Below, piece by piece: positions 42,069-51,176 of a DNA stretch of 64,000 bases (position 1 is its first letter; each line of letters starts with the position of its first letter). This DNA is from Burkholderia latens (lineage in GTDB: Bacteria; Pseudomonadota; Gammaproteobacteria; Burkholderiales; Burkholderiaceae). The notes beneath the pieces are model-generated. The model saw only the letters and a program-made list of their open reading frames with translations, was not told the origin of the DNA and made no database searches. The DNA lies in assembly GCF_001718795.1 (NCBI RefSeq), contig NZ_CP013435.1, positions 2,108,001 through 2,172,000 of the forward strand. The letters are read 5' to 3'. Made by a program: the position numbers and the translations under genes.

Positions 42069-42134
42069 ACAGCCCGAGGGTCATTGAATCCGTTGCGTAT
42101 GCCCGATGCGCATCCGATCCACGAAAGTGGCCGA

Positions 42135-42140
42135 ATCATA
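42135..42140 (-). promoter_or_regulatory. Candidate -10 (TATGAT) upstream of cyoA
   Basis: On the minus strand TATGAT, about 70 bases before the cyoA start. The -35 is weak. Pattern only. Confidence 0.35.
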
Positions 42141-42192
42141 CGTCGCGCGGGCGCGATGAAAAACCGGCGATGACGGCAAATCATCATTGCAA

Positions 42193-42212
42193 AATCTGTT
42201 GTGAGACAGATT
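42193..42212. promoter_or_regulatory. Dyad upstream of cyoA
   Basis: AATCTGT-N6-ACAGATT, perfect 7-bp arms, about 130 bases from the cyoA start and roughly 55-75 bases upstream of the candidate -10. Candidate operator for oxygen or redox control; not a canonical FNR site. Confidence 0.45.
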
Positions 42213-42321
42213 GTCGCGGGGCAATTCACGCGACCGGAAGATGGCTGCGAACCACCGGGAGAGTGGCCGCCGGCTTGCGATCGCGTGCGTCGCTACACCG
42301 ATGGATGTGCGCGCAACGACG

Positions 42322-42346
42322 GCCCGCATCGTCTCGCGATGCGGGC
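42322..42346 (-). terminator. Hairpin after the orphan NuoM gene
   Basis: Perfect 10-bp stem GCCCGCATCG / CGATGCGGGC with a 5-base loop, about 20 bases after the stop, but without a T-run. Possible 3'-end or processing hairpin. Confidence 0.45.
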
Positions 42347-42366
42347 TGCCGCACCGTGTCGCGCGA

Positions 42367-43896
42367 TCAGCCGTGCGCCGATGCCATGTATGCGGGTTGC
42401 GCGGGCGCGCCGCCGTCGTCGGCCGGCAACTTCGAATGGCTGGCATCCTGAATCAACCGGCCGACCGTGGGATCGATCGCGTCGGTAAACGGCTTCGGAT
42501 CGACGCCGACCATCAGCACGATCAGTGCGAGCGACGCAAACATCACGATCTCGCGGCGGCTGAGATCGGCGAGCTTCGCAACATGCGCGCTCGCGACCTT
42601 GCCGAACACGACGCGCTTGATCATCCACAGCGTGTACGACGCGCTGAGGATCAGCGTGAGCGCCGCAATCGCGCCAATCCAGAAGTTCACGCGAATCGCG
42701 CCCATGATGACCATGAACTCGCCGACGAAACCGGACGTGCCCGGCAGGCCGACGTTGGCCATCGCGAACAGCACCGAGAACATCGCGAAGCGCGGCATCA
42801 CCCCCGCCACACCACCGTATGCGGCAATCTCGCGCTGCTTCGTGCGATCGACCAGCACGCTCACGCACAACAGCATCGCACCGGCGACGAAACCGTACGA
42901 CACGAGCTGCACGATCGCGCCCTCGACGCCGATCCGGTTGAACAGGAACAGCCCGAGCGTGACGATCCCCATGTGTGCGACCGTCGAATACGCGAGCAGC
43001 TTGCCGAGGTCGGTCTGCGCGAGCGCGATCAGGCTCGCATAGACGATCGCGAACAGCGACAGCGCGATCACGGCCGGCGCGAAGAAGTGACTCGCGTCCG
43101 GTGTGATCGGCAGTGCAAAGCGCAGGAAGCCATAGCCGCCGAGCTTGAGCATCGCGAGCATCAGCGCAGCGCCGGTCGGGCCGTCCGTGTACACGTCGCG
43201 CAGCCACGTGTGGACGGGCCACATCGGCACCTTCACCGCAAACGCTGCAAAGAAGCCCAAGAACACCAGCAACTGCGGCGCGAAGCCCAGCTGCAGCGTG
43301 CGCCATGCGTTCATGTCGAACGTATGCGACTTCGCGAACAGGTACAGCATCGCCATCAACAGCAGCAGCGAACCCGCGAACGAGATGAAAAAGAACTTCA
43401 CGGCCGCGTACACGCGATGCTCCCTGCCCCATGTGCCGATCAGCAGGTACAGCGGGATCAGCGTCGCCTCGAAGAAGATGAAGAACAGCAGCCCGTCCTG
43501 TGCGACGAACACGCCGACCATCAGCCCCGACAGGATCAGGAACGACGCGTAGTACTGCGCGACGCGCACTGTCACCGATTCCCACGACGCGATCACGACG
43601 ACCAGCGTCGTGAAGGCAGTCAGCACGACGAGCCACAGCGACGCGCCGTCGATCCCGACACGCCAGCCGGCATTGAACGCGGCCAGCCAGTCGCGCGTTT
43701 CCACGAACTGCATCGCGGCCGAGTGCGAATCGAAGCCGGCCACGAGCGGCACGACGGCGGCCAACCCCGCCAGCGCGCCGACGAGCGCGATCAGTCTCGT
43801 GCGATTCGGATGACGGTCGGAACCGGCGCGCAGCAGGCACGCGCCGAACAGGATCGGAGCCCAGATCGCCAGGCTCAGAAAGGGAAAGTCTTGCAT
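42367..43896 (-). CDS. Orphan NuoM-like proton/cation-translocating membrane protein
   Basis: A 509-residue protein with about 14 membrane segments, homologous to complex I subunit NuoM. Residues corresponding to the essential E144 and K234 of E. coli NuoM are kept as E143 (FFEATLIPLY) and K222 (FAVKVPMWPVH), plus K251. The usual PDAH loop is RDVY (233-236) and the usual SHG is SYG (333-335). No other nuo gene is present in the window, so this is an isolated antiporter-like subunit, just upstream of cyoABCD on the same strand. It could be a stand-alone antiporter-like channel or partner a distant protein. The start at 43896 (MQDFPFLSLAIWAP) has the family N-terminus. Confidence 0.85.
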   Translation of the reverse strand: MQDFPFLSLAIWAPILFGACLLRAGSDRHPNRTRLIALVGALAGLAAVVPLVAGFDSHSAAMQFVETRDWLAAFNAGWRVGIDGASLWLVVLTAFTTLVVVIASWESVTVRVAQYYASFLILSGLMVGVFVAQDGLLFFIFFEATLIPLYLLIGTWGREHRVYAAVKFFFISFAGSLLLLMAMLYLFAKSHTFDMNAWRTLQLGFAPQLLVFLGFFAAFAVKVPMWPVHTWLRDVYTDGPTGAALMLAMLKLGGYGFLRFALPITPDASHFFAPAVIALSLFAIVYASLIALAQTDLGKLLAYSTVAHMGIVTLGLFLFNRIGVEGAIVQLVSYGFVAGAMLLCVSVLVDRTKQREIAAYGGVAGVMPRFAMFSVLFAMANVGLPGTSGFVGEFMVIMGAIRVNFWIGAIAALTLILSASYTLWMIKRVVFGKVASAHVAKLADLSRREIVMFASLALIVLMVGVDPKPFTDAIDPTVGRLIQDASHSKLPADDGGAPAQPAYMASAHG

Positions 43897-44348
43897 GTCA
43901 ACAGCCTTGAGAAGGTCGCGCACTGCATCGGGAAACAGGCGTGACGAAGGGAACGAAATCAAATCGACAGATAGATTTCGTGGATCGCCAATGTTGGCAA
44001 AATGTAAAGCGGAATCAGGACGATGCTTGACGCCGCTCAAGCGCTATCGGGTTAACGAGCATACGGCGATTGAATATTTTTTGCAGCGCAGCAGAGCCGT
44101 GTTTCGCCGTACTTCGATAGGCAGTTGATTTTTCTGCGTAATATTTTGTATTGCTGTGCGGAGCAGACGGCCCGAATCGACGCGACGCCGCATTTTTGAC
44201 GAAATGTCGCCGTTGCGACGCGCAAGAACAAAGCGAACGGAACGATAGTCGCGCGCGCATCTTTCCTTACATCGATGCTTTCATTGTTATTTCATCGCAT
44301 ACGATCGTTACGATCGGGACGCACGTCGGCCGCCACGCCAACCGCGCG
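43897..44348 (-). other. Intergenic region between the glycosyltransferase-like gene and the NuoM gene
   Basis: 452 bases, A+T-richer than the flanks, no convincing gene on either strand. It should hold the promoter of the NuoM-like gene. No clear consensus promoter or RNA was recognised. Confidence 0.5.
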
Positions 44349-45722
44349 TCAGCGCTCGCGGCTGAGCCTGTCCCATACGCGCATCGTGACTGCACGATAG
44401 TGGTTGTGCTGCGCAGGGAAATGGACGAAGCGGCTGTCGCGGGTCGCATACACGGGCGAGCATGCGAGCGACATCGCGTCGACGACGTAGCGCGCGTCGA
44501 TCATGCCGGCGTGCAGCAGTTCCACATAGATCGCCTGCTGGTCGCCGCCGCTCGCATAGACGGACGACCGGTCGTCGAGATGCTCGATGCGTGCGCAAAT
44601 GCGGTCGACCAGTTCACGCATCGGCGCGACGTTGCGCACGCCGATCATGCACGAGTTGATCGCCCACGCGGTGTGGTCGGTCCCGATCACGAAATCCCGC
44701 CCGTCGACCACGCGCTCGACCGTCTGGCGCTGGTCGATCGCGAGTATGTCGGCGTCGACCCAGAACACGAATGCGTGGTCCGGCAAATGTTCGCGGATCA
44801 GGTGCAGCTTCGCCCAGTTCGCATCGACGCCGGCCGGCACGAACGCAGGCGGCTCGCGGTACGCGTGATACGCGTAGCCGTGTCGCATGCAATAGCGAAC
44901 GAAGTTGTCTTCGTGAATATCGCCGTAACCGGCGATGTGCGACGTGTGCAGGCTCACGAACGCGATGTCGGCGTGCGGGTTCAGATGGCGCGCCGGCTCG
45001 CGCGTGCGTTGCTGCGCGGCGCGCCAGTCGTCCATCGCGCGCGGCTGCTCGCCGTACCGGAGGCGCCCGGCATCGTGGACGAGCGCGAGCACGTAGCGAA
45101 AGTCGTAGTCGGGCGTCGGCGTCCAGACGCCGTCGATCTGCCGCCATTCGGGCGCTTGATGTGCGACGAGCGGCTGCGCGCCGACAACCACGTCGATCGC
45201 ATGACCGTCACCCCACACTGTCTGGGCCGACGCGTAATGGCCGTTCGCAAGCGGCCGGTCGAACGGCAACGGCGGGAAGTGCACGGCAAGGAGCGTCGCC
45301 TCGCACTCGCGCTGTCGCTCGGGCAGATGCATTGCCCACTGGCCGAGTTCCACGGCCAGCGCACGCAAGCGCTCGCGCACGTCGGCGACATTGCGAAAGA
45401 TCATGCCGCTCGCCGCAGGCAGCGCCGACTTCGGCGTCTGCGTTGTGACGATCGCATCGTAACCGGCCGCGACATCGGCAAGCGCATGCCGGCCGAACAC
45501 GACCGAAAACGGATCGAGCACGAGCAGCAGCGCGCCCTCCTCCATCGCGACGAGCTGCGCGATGATCGCGTGATACTTGTGCAGCACCTGCTGGCGCTCG
45601 CCGTACACGTGCATGCCGTCGACGATCGCATGCCGGTAGCCGTGCTCTTGCGCGTAGCACGCATGATTTGCGACGAGCCCGTCGACAGGCCGATGCGAAA
45701 TGATGGTCAGGACGGAATGCAT
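44349..45722 (-). CDS. Tandem glycosyltransferase-like (GT34-type) protein, two related halves
   Basis: A 457-residue protein without signal peptide. The C-terminal half resembles galactosyltransferase GMA12/MNN10-type (GT34-like) enzymes: HTSHIAGYGDIHEDNFVRYCMRHGYAYHAYRE, NWAKLHLIREHL, and a DxD motif D323-A-D325 in VFWVDADILAI. The N-terminal half repeats the same pattern: HRPVDGLVANHACYAQEHGYRHAIV, LHKYHAIIAQLV, LLLVLDPFSVV, where the DxD has become LDP. SGMIFRNVADVRERL (~105-119) and SCMIGVRNVAPMREL (~357-371) also align. So an internal duplication with a probably inactive first half is likely. The start at 45722 gives MHSVLTIISHRP. Substrate unknown. Confidence 0.75.
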   Translation of the reverse strand: MHSVLTIISHRPVDGLVANHACYAQEHGYRHAIVDGMHVYGERQQVLHKYHAIIAQLVAMEEGALLLVLDPFSVVFGRHALADVAAGYDAIVTTQTPKSALPAASGMIFRNVADVRERLRALAVELGQWAMHLPERQRECEATLLAVHFPPLPFDRPLANGHYASAQTVWGDGHAIDVVVGAQPLVAHQAPEWRQIDGVWTPTPDYDFRYVLALVHDAGRLRYGEQPRAMDDWRAAQQRTREPARHLNPHADIAFVSLHTSHIAGYGDIHEDNFVRYCMRHGYAYHAYREPPAFVPAGVDANWAKLHLIREHLPDHAFVFWVDADILAIDQRQTVERVVDGRDFVIGTDHTAWAINSCMIGVRNVAPMRELVDRICARIEHLDDRSSVYASGGDQQAIYVELLHAGMIDARYVVDAMSLACSPVYATRDSRFVHFPAQHNHYRAVTMRVWDRLSRER

Positions 45723-45885
45723 GCGTGCCGGAACTCCGACGTGAGCCATGCGAGGCGATACGCGTATTTAGCCCATCGGCATCGCTGAAGTCGAGCATTG
45801 ATTGGCTGTCCGGACGAAGCGCGGCGCCGAGCGGCGCATCGATGCAAATCGGAAAAGACGGGGAAACGAAGCGAGAAAAAGAAAA

Positions 45886-45918
45886 AGCCCCGCAAGTCCG
45901 AGAACTTGCGGGGCTTTG
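45886..45918 (-). terminator. Intrinsic terminator after tRNA-Ser
   Basis: 12-bp stem AGCCCCGCAAGT / ACTTGCGGGGCT; on the minus strand it is followed by TTTTTCTTTTTC. Confidence 0.9.
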
Positions 45919-45928
45919 TCACCGCTTT

Positions 45929-46022
45929 TGGCGGAGACGGAGGGATTCGAACCCTCGATCCAGGTTTTGGCCCAGATGCTCCCTTAGCAGGGGAGTGCCT
46001 TCGACCTCTCGGCCACGTCTCC
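45929..46022 (-). tRNA. tRNA-Ser (GCT)
   Basis: 94 bases with CCA and the long variable arm of class II tRNAs. Acceptor GGAGACG / CGTCTCC, anticodon stem CTCCC / GGGAG, anticodon GCT. A terminator follows at 45886-45918. Confidence 0.97.
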
Positions 46023-46132
46023 CAAACTTTCGCTCGCACCAAGGAGGCAGTGCGACGAGAACGAGATAATATAGGGTTTCGAACCGCGCGTCAATTTCCG
46101 TGATGCATTTTCTTCAATGCATCACGGAAAAC

Positions 46133-47386
46133 TCACGCGGCCTGGTCGAGTTCGAATGCCTTGTGCAACGCGCGGACGGCCAGTTCCATGTATTTCTCGT
46201 CGATCAGCACCGAAATCTTGATTTCGGACGTCGAGATCATCTGGATGTTGATGCCCTCTTCCGACAGCGTACGGAACATCTTGCTCGCGACACCGACGTG
46301 CGAGCGCATGCCGACGCCGACGACCGACACCTTCGACACCTTCGGGTCGCCCTGCACGCGCTCGGCGCTCACATGGCCCTGCACCTGGTTCGTGAGGATG
46401 TCCATTGCCTTCTGGTAGTCGCCGCGCCCGACCGTGAACGTGAAGTCCGTCTTCCCTTCGACGCTCTGGTTCTGGATGATCATGTCGACGTCGACGTTCG
46501 CATCGGCGACCGGGCCGAGGATCTGATACGCGATGCCCGGCTTGTCGGGCACACCCATCACCGCAATGCGTGCTTCGTCGCGCTGGAACGCGATGCCGGA
46601 AATGACTGCCTTTTCCATGGTCTCGTCTTCTTCAAAAGTAATCAGGGTGCCCGAGCGCATTTCTTCGTCGAGCGCAATCAGCGGATCGGTCAGGCTCGAC
46701 AGCACACGCGTCTTCACCTGGTATTTGCCGGCGAATTCGACCGAGCGGATCTGCAGGACCTTCGAGCCGAGGCTTGCCATTTCCAGCATTTCCTCGAACG
46801 TCACGCGATCGAGGCGTCGCGCCTCTTCGACCACGCGCGGATCGGTCGTGTAGACGCCGTCGACGTCCGTGTAGATCAGGCACTCTTCGGCATCCAGCGC
46901 GGCCGCCACCGCCACCGCGGAGGTATCCGAGCCGCCACGGCCCAGCGTCGTGATGTGGCCGTCCGGATCGACGCCCTGAAAGCCCGTGATGATCACGACC
47001 TTGCCGGCGTTCAGATCGGCCTTCACGCGCTCGTCGTCGATCGAGTGGATGCGCGCCTTCGTGAATGCGCTGTCCGTCTTGATCGGCACTTGCCAGCCGG
47101 CATAGCTCACGGCCTCGACGCCGATTTCCTGCAGCGCGATCGACAGCAGGCCGACGCTGACCTGCTCGCCGGTCGACGCGATCATGTCGAGCTCACGCGG
47201 GCTCGGCTGGCTCGAAATCTCTTTCGCGAGACCGAGCAGGCGGTTGGTTTCGCCGGACATCGCGGACGGCACGACCACCATCTGGTGCCCGGCCTGATGC
47301 CATTTTGCGACGCGTTTCGCGACGTTCTTGATGCGCTCGACCGAGCCCATCGAAGTGCCGCCGTATTTGTGTACGATGAGTGCCAT
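46133..47386 (-). CDS. lysC: Aspartate kinase (aspartokinase)
   Basis: A 417-residue enzyme catalysing the first step to lysine, threonine and methionine. The N-terminal amino-acid kinase domain starts [15 protein letters not shown]; regulatory ACT-domain pairs follow from about residue 265 ([22 protein letters not shown]). Length is that of a monofunctional lysine/threonine-regulated kinase without homoserine dehydrogenase. I start at 47386; the frame is open upstream but reads like non-coding sequence. It lies downstream of tilS with a 341-base gap, so it may have its own promoter. Confidence 0.96.
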   Translation of the reverse strand: MALIVHKYGGTSMGSVERIKNVAKRVAKWHQAGHQMVVVPSAMSGETNRLLGLAKEISSQPSPRELDMIASTGEQVSVGLLSIALQEIGVEAVSYAGWQVPIKTDSAFTKARIHSIDDERVKADLNAGKVVIITGFQGVDPDGHITTLGRGGSDTSAVAVAAALDAEECLIYTDVDGVYTTDPRVVEEARRLDRVTFEEMLEMASLGSKVLQIRSVEFAGKYQVKTRVLSSLTDPLIALDEEMRSGTLITFEEDETMEKAVISGIAFQRDEARIAVMGVPDKPGIAYQILGPVADANVDVDMIIQNQSVEGKTDFTFTVGRGDYQKAMDILTNQVQGHVSAERVQGDPKVSKVSVVGVGMRSHVGVASKMFRTLSEEGINIQMISTSEIKISVLIDEKYMELAVRALHKAFELDQAA

Positions 47387-47727
47387 TGTCGTTCTGAACT
47401 GAAGGAGAAGCCGCACGGGCGCGCTGGGCAGGCCGCGTTGCCGTTCGGTCACGCGGCTTGTGGCTGTGGACGGACGACGAGGGGGACGGCTGGGACGCAA
47501 CACGCAAGCGTGACGGATTTTGCCCGGAAGGCCGATCAGGCCGCGCAAACCGGGTACGTCACGCGGAAAACCTGCACAAATCGCTCAAAAATCGAGCCGA
47601 GCAAACGACCGAGCGTACCCGATAGAGGGCGGCTTGACAAGCCGCTCGCCCGTTGGCAAGCGTTCCGGCGCCGTTTACCAAATGGTGAAAACCAGCGTTC
47701 GATCACGCGCCGCAGCGCATATCGGCG
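47387..47727 (-). other. lysC leader / tilS-lysC gap
   Basis: 341 bases. On the minus strand TTGTCA-17 bp-TACGCT (near 47610-47640) is a possible weak promoter for lysC. I looked for a lysine riboswitch and see no recognisable one. No gene. Confidence 0.45.
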
Positions 47728-49185
47728 CTACGCGATCAGCACGTCGGGACGCCATTCGATCCGGCGCCACCGGGCGTCGCCGGAAAGCACGTTGCCGGTG
47801 AGCCCATCGACATGATTCACGCCGAGCTGCGGCACGTACACGAGCCGGTCGCCCGCGAACAGCAGCGGCACGTCGCGTTGCCATGCCGGCACGCCGCGCT
47901 CCTGGAACAGGTTCTTCAATGTGCGCCCGGGCCCGCCGGGCGACGTCCGCAGCCGCTCGCCGCCCGCACGGGCGCGTGCGACGAGCGCGGCGCTGCGCAA
48001 CAGCGCCTCCGGCACCGCGCCGGCGCTGTCCGCGTCGGCCGGCGCAAACACGAACGTGCCGCGCCATGCCGGCACGTGCCAGACTTCCTGGCCATCCCAC
48101 GCCAACGAGGACTCTGGATGCGGCGTGCCGGTACCGTCGTCGGCCGGATCGGCGCTGTCGCCGGCTTCCCAGTAAACCATGTCGCGATAGAGCCGCAGGC
48201 ACTGCCCCGCGTGGTCGACGCGCAGCGCATGCGCGTCGTGCGCGGCGCGCAGTTGCCGCATCATGTTCGCGAGCCGCGCTGCCGACGCGCCCGGCAACCC
48301 GAGCCGGCGCATCCAGAAACGCAACAGGTTCGCACCGCGCGTGTCGTCGAACGCCACGAGTGCATCGCGCGACAGCGCACGACCTTCGTCGCGCGCGGCG
48401 CCGGCGAAATCCAGTTCGGCCAGATCGTCGAGCAGCCGCTGCGCGGCAGCCGCGTGCTGGGCCGCGCGACCGAGCGCATCGCGAAAGCCCGGAAAGTGCG
48501 CAGCCAGCGTCGGCAGCACGTCGATGCGCAACGCGTTGCGCGCATAGCGCGTGTCGCCGTTCGATTCATCGTCGATCCAGGCGAGCCCGCGCTGAACCGC
48601 GTAGCGTTCCAGTTGCGCACGCAACAATCGCAACAGCGGCCGCACGCGCTCGACGCTTGCACCATCCGGACGATAGCGCGGCGCCATCGCGGCCAGACCG
48701 GCAATCCCCGCGCCGCGCAACAATTGCAGCAGCACGGTCTCGGCCTGATCGTCCGCATGCTGCGCGATCCAGAGCGCCGCCACGCCGCGACGCTCGCACA
48801 TCGCATCGAGCGCAGCATATCGGCGCTTGCGTGCGGTCGCCTCGACGCCGAGGCCGCTGTCGTGCGGCACGTCGACACGCTCGGATTCGAACGCGACGCC
48901 AAGCCGTTCGGCCGTCGCCTGCGCATGCGCGACCCAGGCGTCGGCGTTCGCGCTAAGTCCGTGATGCACGTGCAGCGCGATGCAACGTTCTGCGCCCGCG
49001 ACGCGCACGGCCGCGTCGAGCAGTACCGTCGAGTCGAGGCCGCCGCTGTACGCAATCGCGATCTGAGCATCTGACGGCATGTCGGAAAGCGCAACGCCGA
49101 TCGCGTCGAGGACGACGCGATCGGCGCTGAGTTGGGTCGGAGGGATCACGATCGAAACGCGCGCCGGATGGCGCGCGAGGTGCAC
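47728..49185 (-). CDS. tilS: tRNA(Ile) lysidine synthetase
   Basis: A 485-residue ATP-pyrophosphatase that converts C34 of tRNA-Ile(CAU) to lysidine so that it reads AUA. The PP-loop SGGLDS is at 47-52 and the family's RRKRY-like ATARKRRYAAL segment follows (~115-125). The C-terminal domain, with the AGGERLRTSPGGPGRTLKNLFQERGVPAW motif, is clear. The listed start follows the accA stop by 7 bases; a GTG ten codons later (VSIVIPPTQ) is possible. Between accA and lysC. Confidence 0.92.
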   Translation of the reverse strand: MHLARHPARVSIVIPPTQLSADRVVLDAIGVALSDMPSDAQIAIAYSGGLDSTVLLDAAVRVAGAERCIALHVHHGLSANADAWVAHAQATAERLGVAFESERVDVPHDSGLGVEATARKRRYAALDAMCERRGVAALWIAQHADDQAETVLLQLLRGAGIAGLAAMAPRYRPDGASVERVRPLLRLLRAQLERYAVQRGLAWIDDESNGDTRYARNALRIDVLPTLAAHFPGFRDALGRAAQHAAAAQRLLDDLAELDFAGAARDEGRALSRDALVAFDDTRGANLLRFWMRRLGLPGASAARLANMMRQLRAAHDAHALRVDHAGQCLRLYRDMVYWEAGDSADPADDGTGTPHPESSLAWDGQEVWHVPAWRGTFVFAPADADSAGAVPEALLRSAALVARARAGGERLRTSPGGPGRTLKNLFQERGVPAWQRDVPLLFAGDRLVYVPQLGVNHVDGLTGNVLSGDARWRRIEWRPDVLIA

Positions 49186-49192
49186 ATGCCGG

Positions 49193-50164
49193 TCACGCGC
49201 CGGGCGTGGTTTCCTTGAACTTGCCGTAGGCCATCAGGCGCTCGAAGCGACGCTCGCGCAGCGCATCGATGCTCATGCCCTGGAACTGGCGCAGCGAATC
49301 CGCAAGCGCGCGGCGCAGCAGCGCAGCCATGCCCTTCGGATCGCGATGCGCGCCGCCGAGCGGTTCGTTGACGATCTTGTCGATCAGCCCGAGCGCCTTC
49401 AGGCGATGGGCGGTGAGGCCGAGTGCTTCGGCAGCCTCGGGCGCCTTTGCGGCGCTCTTCCACAGAATCGACGCGCAACCTTCCGGCGAGATCACCGAGT
49501 AGGTCGAAAACTGCAGCATCATCACCGTATCGGCCACCGCGATCGCGAGCGCGCCGCCCGAACCGCCCTCGCCGATCACCGTCGTGATGATCGGCGTCTT
49601 CAGCTCCGCCATCACGTACAGATTGCGGCCGATCGCTTCCGACTGGCCGCGCTCTTCCGCACCGATGCCCGGATAGGCGCCCGGCGTGTCGACGAACGTG
49701 AAGATCGGCAGACCAAACTTCTCGGCGAGGCGCATCAGGCGCTCGGCCTTGCGATAGCCTTCCGGGCGCGGCATCCCGAAGTTGCGCGCCGCGCGTTCCT
49801 TGGTGTCGCGGCCCTTCTGGTGGCCGATCACCATGCACGGATGGCCGCCGAAGCGCGCGAGACCGCCGACGATCGACAGATCGTCCGCGAACGCGCGGTC
49901 GCCATGCAGTTCGTGGAAATCGGTAAACAGTTCCGCGACGTAATCGAGCGTGTACGGACGCTGCGGATGCCGGGCGATCTGCGAGACCTGCCACGGCGAC
50001 AGGTTCGCGTACAGATCCTTCGTCAGTTGCTGGCTCTTCTTCGACAGCCGCTCGATTTCTTCCGAAATATCGACAGCCGAGTCGTCCTGCACGAATCGCA
50101 GCTCTTCGATCTTGGCCTCGAGTTCGGCGATCGGCTGTTCGAAATCCAGAAACGTGGTCTTCAT
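49193..50164 (-). CDS. accA: Acetyl-CoA carboxylase, carboxyltransferase alpha subunit
   Basis: A 323-residue subunit of the carboxyltransferase that makes malonyl-CoA. Start [24 protein letters not shown] is the standard N-terminal coiled region; [22 protein letters not shown] and [15 protein letters not shown] form the crotonase-fold acyl-CoA site. Length is typical. It is separated from tilS by 7 bases and probably transcribed with it; the promoter lies in the 100-base gap before the AlkA-like gene's stop. Confidence 0.97.
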   Translation of the reverse strand: MKTTFLDFEQPIAELEAKIEELRFVQDDSAVDISEEIERLSKKSQQLTKDLYANLSPWQVSQIARHPQRPYTLDYVAELFTDFHELHGDRAFADDLSIVGGLARFGGHPCMVIGHQKGRDTKERAARNFGMPRPEGYRKAERLMRLAEKFGLPIFTFVDTPGAYPGIGAEERGQSEAIGRNLYVMAELKTPIITTVIGEGGSGGALAIAVADTVMMLQFSTYSVISPEGCASILWKSAAKAPEAAEALGLTAHRLKALGLIDKIVNEPLGGAHRDPKGMAALLRRALADSLRQFQGMSIDALRERRFERLMAYGKFKETTPGA

Positions 50165-50263
50165 GTGTTCGAATCCTTGGGTCTTGCGGCAGCGCGTATT
50201 CTACCCGCGCGGGCGATGTGCAAAACCGGCTCTCAACTATTGATGTTTAAAACCTGATAGCCG

Positions 50264-51133
50264 TCAGTCTGCGTCAGTGTCGGGCACGTCGAGACTGCGC
50301 CACATATACCAGGTCGCGACAGTGCGCCACGGCTCCCAGTTGGCGGCCACTTCGCGGGCCTCGCTGCGTGTGACGGGCTCCCCGCTAAAGTAATTGACGC
50401 TGATCGCGCGGATCAGGCCCGGATCGTCGAGCGGCAGGACGTCCGGTCGCGACAGGTTGAAGATCAGGAACATCTCGGCCGTCCAGCGGCTGATGCCGCG
50501 GATCTGCGTAAGTTCCGCGATCACATCCTCGTCGTCCATCGACGTCCATTTGTCGACGTGCAGTGCACCGGACACGAAGTGCTGCGCAAGGTCGAGAATG
50601 TATTCCGTCTTGCGCTTCGACAGCCCGCATCCGATCAGTTTGTCCGCACCGAGCCGGATCACCGGCTGCGGCGCGAGCTTCGGACACGCATCCTCGATGC
50701 GCGCCCACAGCGCCTGTGCGGACGGCACCGAAATCTGCTGCCCGACGACCGAGCGCGCGAGTGTAACGAACGGATCACCGCGCTTCACCAGATGCGCCGG
50801 GCCGAACTTCGGGATCAGCTTCTTCAGGATCCGGTCGCGCTTGACGAGATCTGCGCACGCCTTGTCCCAATATGCGGGACGCACGATACCATCCGCGGCG
50901 TCGGCTGCCGGATCGGATGCGCGCGACTTGCGCGCCGGGTCCGCAGCCGCCATCGCGACCTCCGGCTGCGCCGCATCCGCGCCCTTCGCGCGGGCGGGCT
51001 TCGCATGACCGTTCATCGCGCCGTTCGGCATGGCGCGCGCAGCGTCCGCCTTTGCCGTTGGCGAGCGCTTGGCTGCCGGACGCGCGGCGAGCGGAGTCGC
51101 ACGCCTGACCGGCGCTTTTCTGGCCGTTGCCAT
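50264..51133 (-). CDS. DNA-3-methyladenine glycosylase (HhH-GPD, AlkA-like) with basic N-terminal tail
   Basis: A 289-residue DNA repair glycosylase. The catalytic domain begins near residue 85; the helix-hairpin-helix is LTQIRGISRWTAEMFLIF, and the catalytic aspartate is D237 in LPLDDPGLIRAI. It removes alkylated bases such as 3-methyladenine. The first ~82 residues are low-complexity Ala/Lys/Arg/Pro (histone-tail-like), a probable unspecific DNA-binding extension. No Ada-type or AraC domain. It follows cysS by 43 bases on the minus strand. Confidence 0.9.
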   Translation of the reverse strand: MATARKAPVRRATPLAARPAAKRSPTAKADAARAMPNGAMNGHAKPARAKGADAAQPEVAMAAADPARKSRASDPAADAADGIVRPAYWDKACADLVKRDRILKKLIPKFGPAHLVKRGDPFVTLARSVVGQQISVPSAQALWARIEDACPKLAPQPVIRLGADKLIGCGLSKRKTEYILDLAQHFVSGALHVDKWTSMDDEDVIAELTQIRGISRWTAEMFLIFNLSRPDVLPLDDPGLIRAISVNYFSGEPVTRSEAREVAANWEPWRTVATWYMWRSLDVPDTDAD

Positions 51134-51176
51134 CTTGCCTCCTACCTGACGGATCGGTCAGTGGAACGCACCGCGC

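Noticed and set aside
47387..47727. Possible lysine riboswitch before lysC
   Set aside because: No recognisable L-box core in the minus-strand leader.
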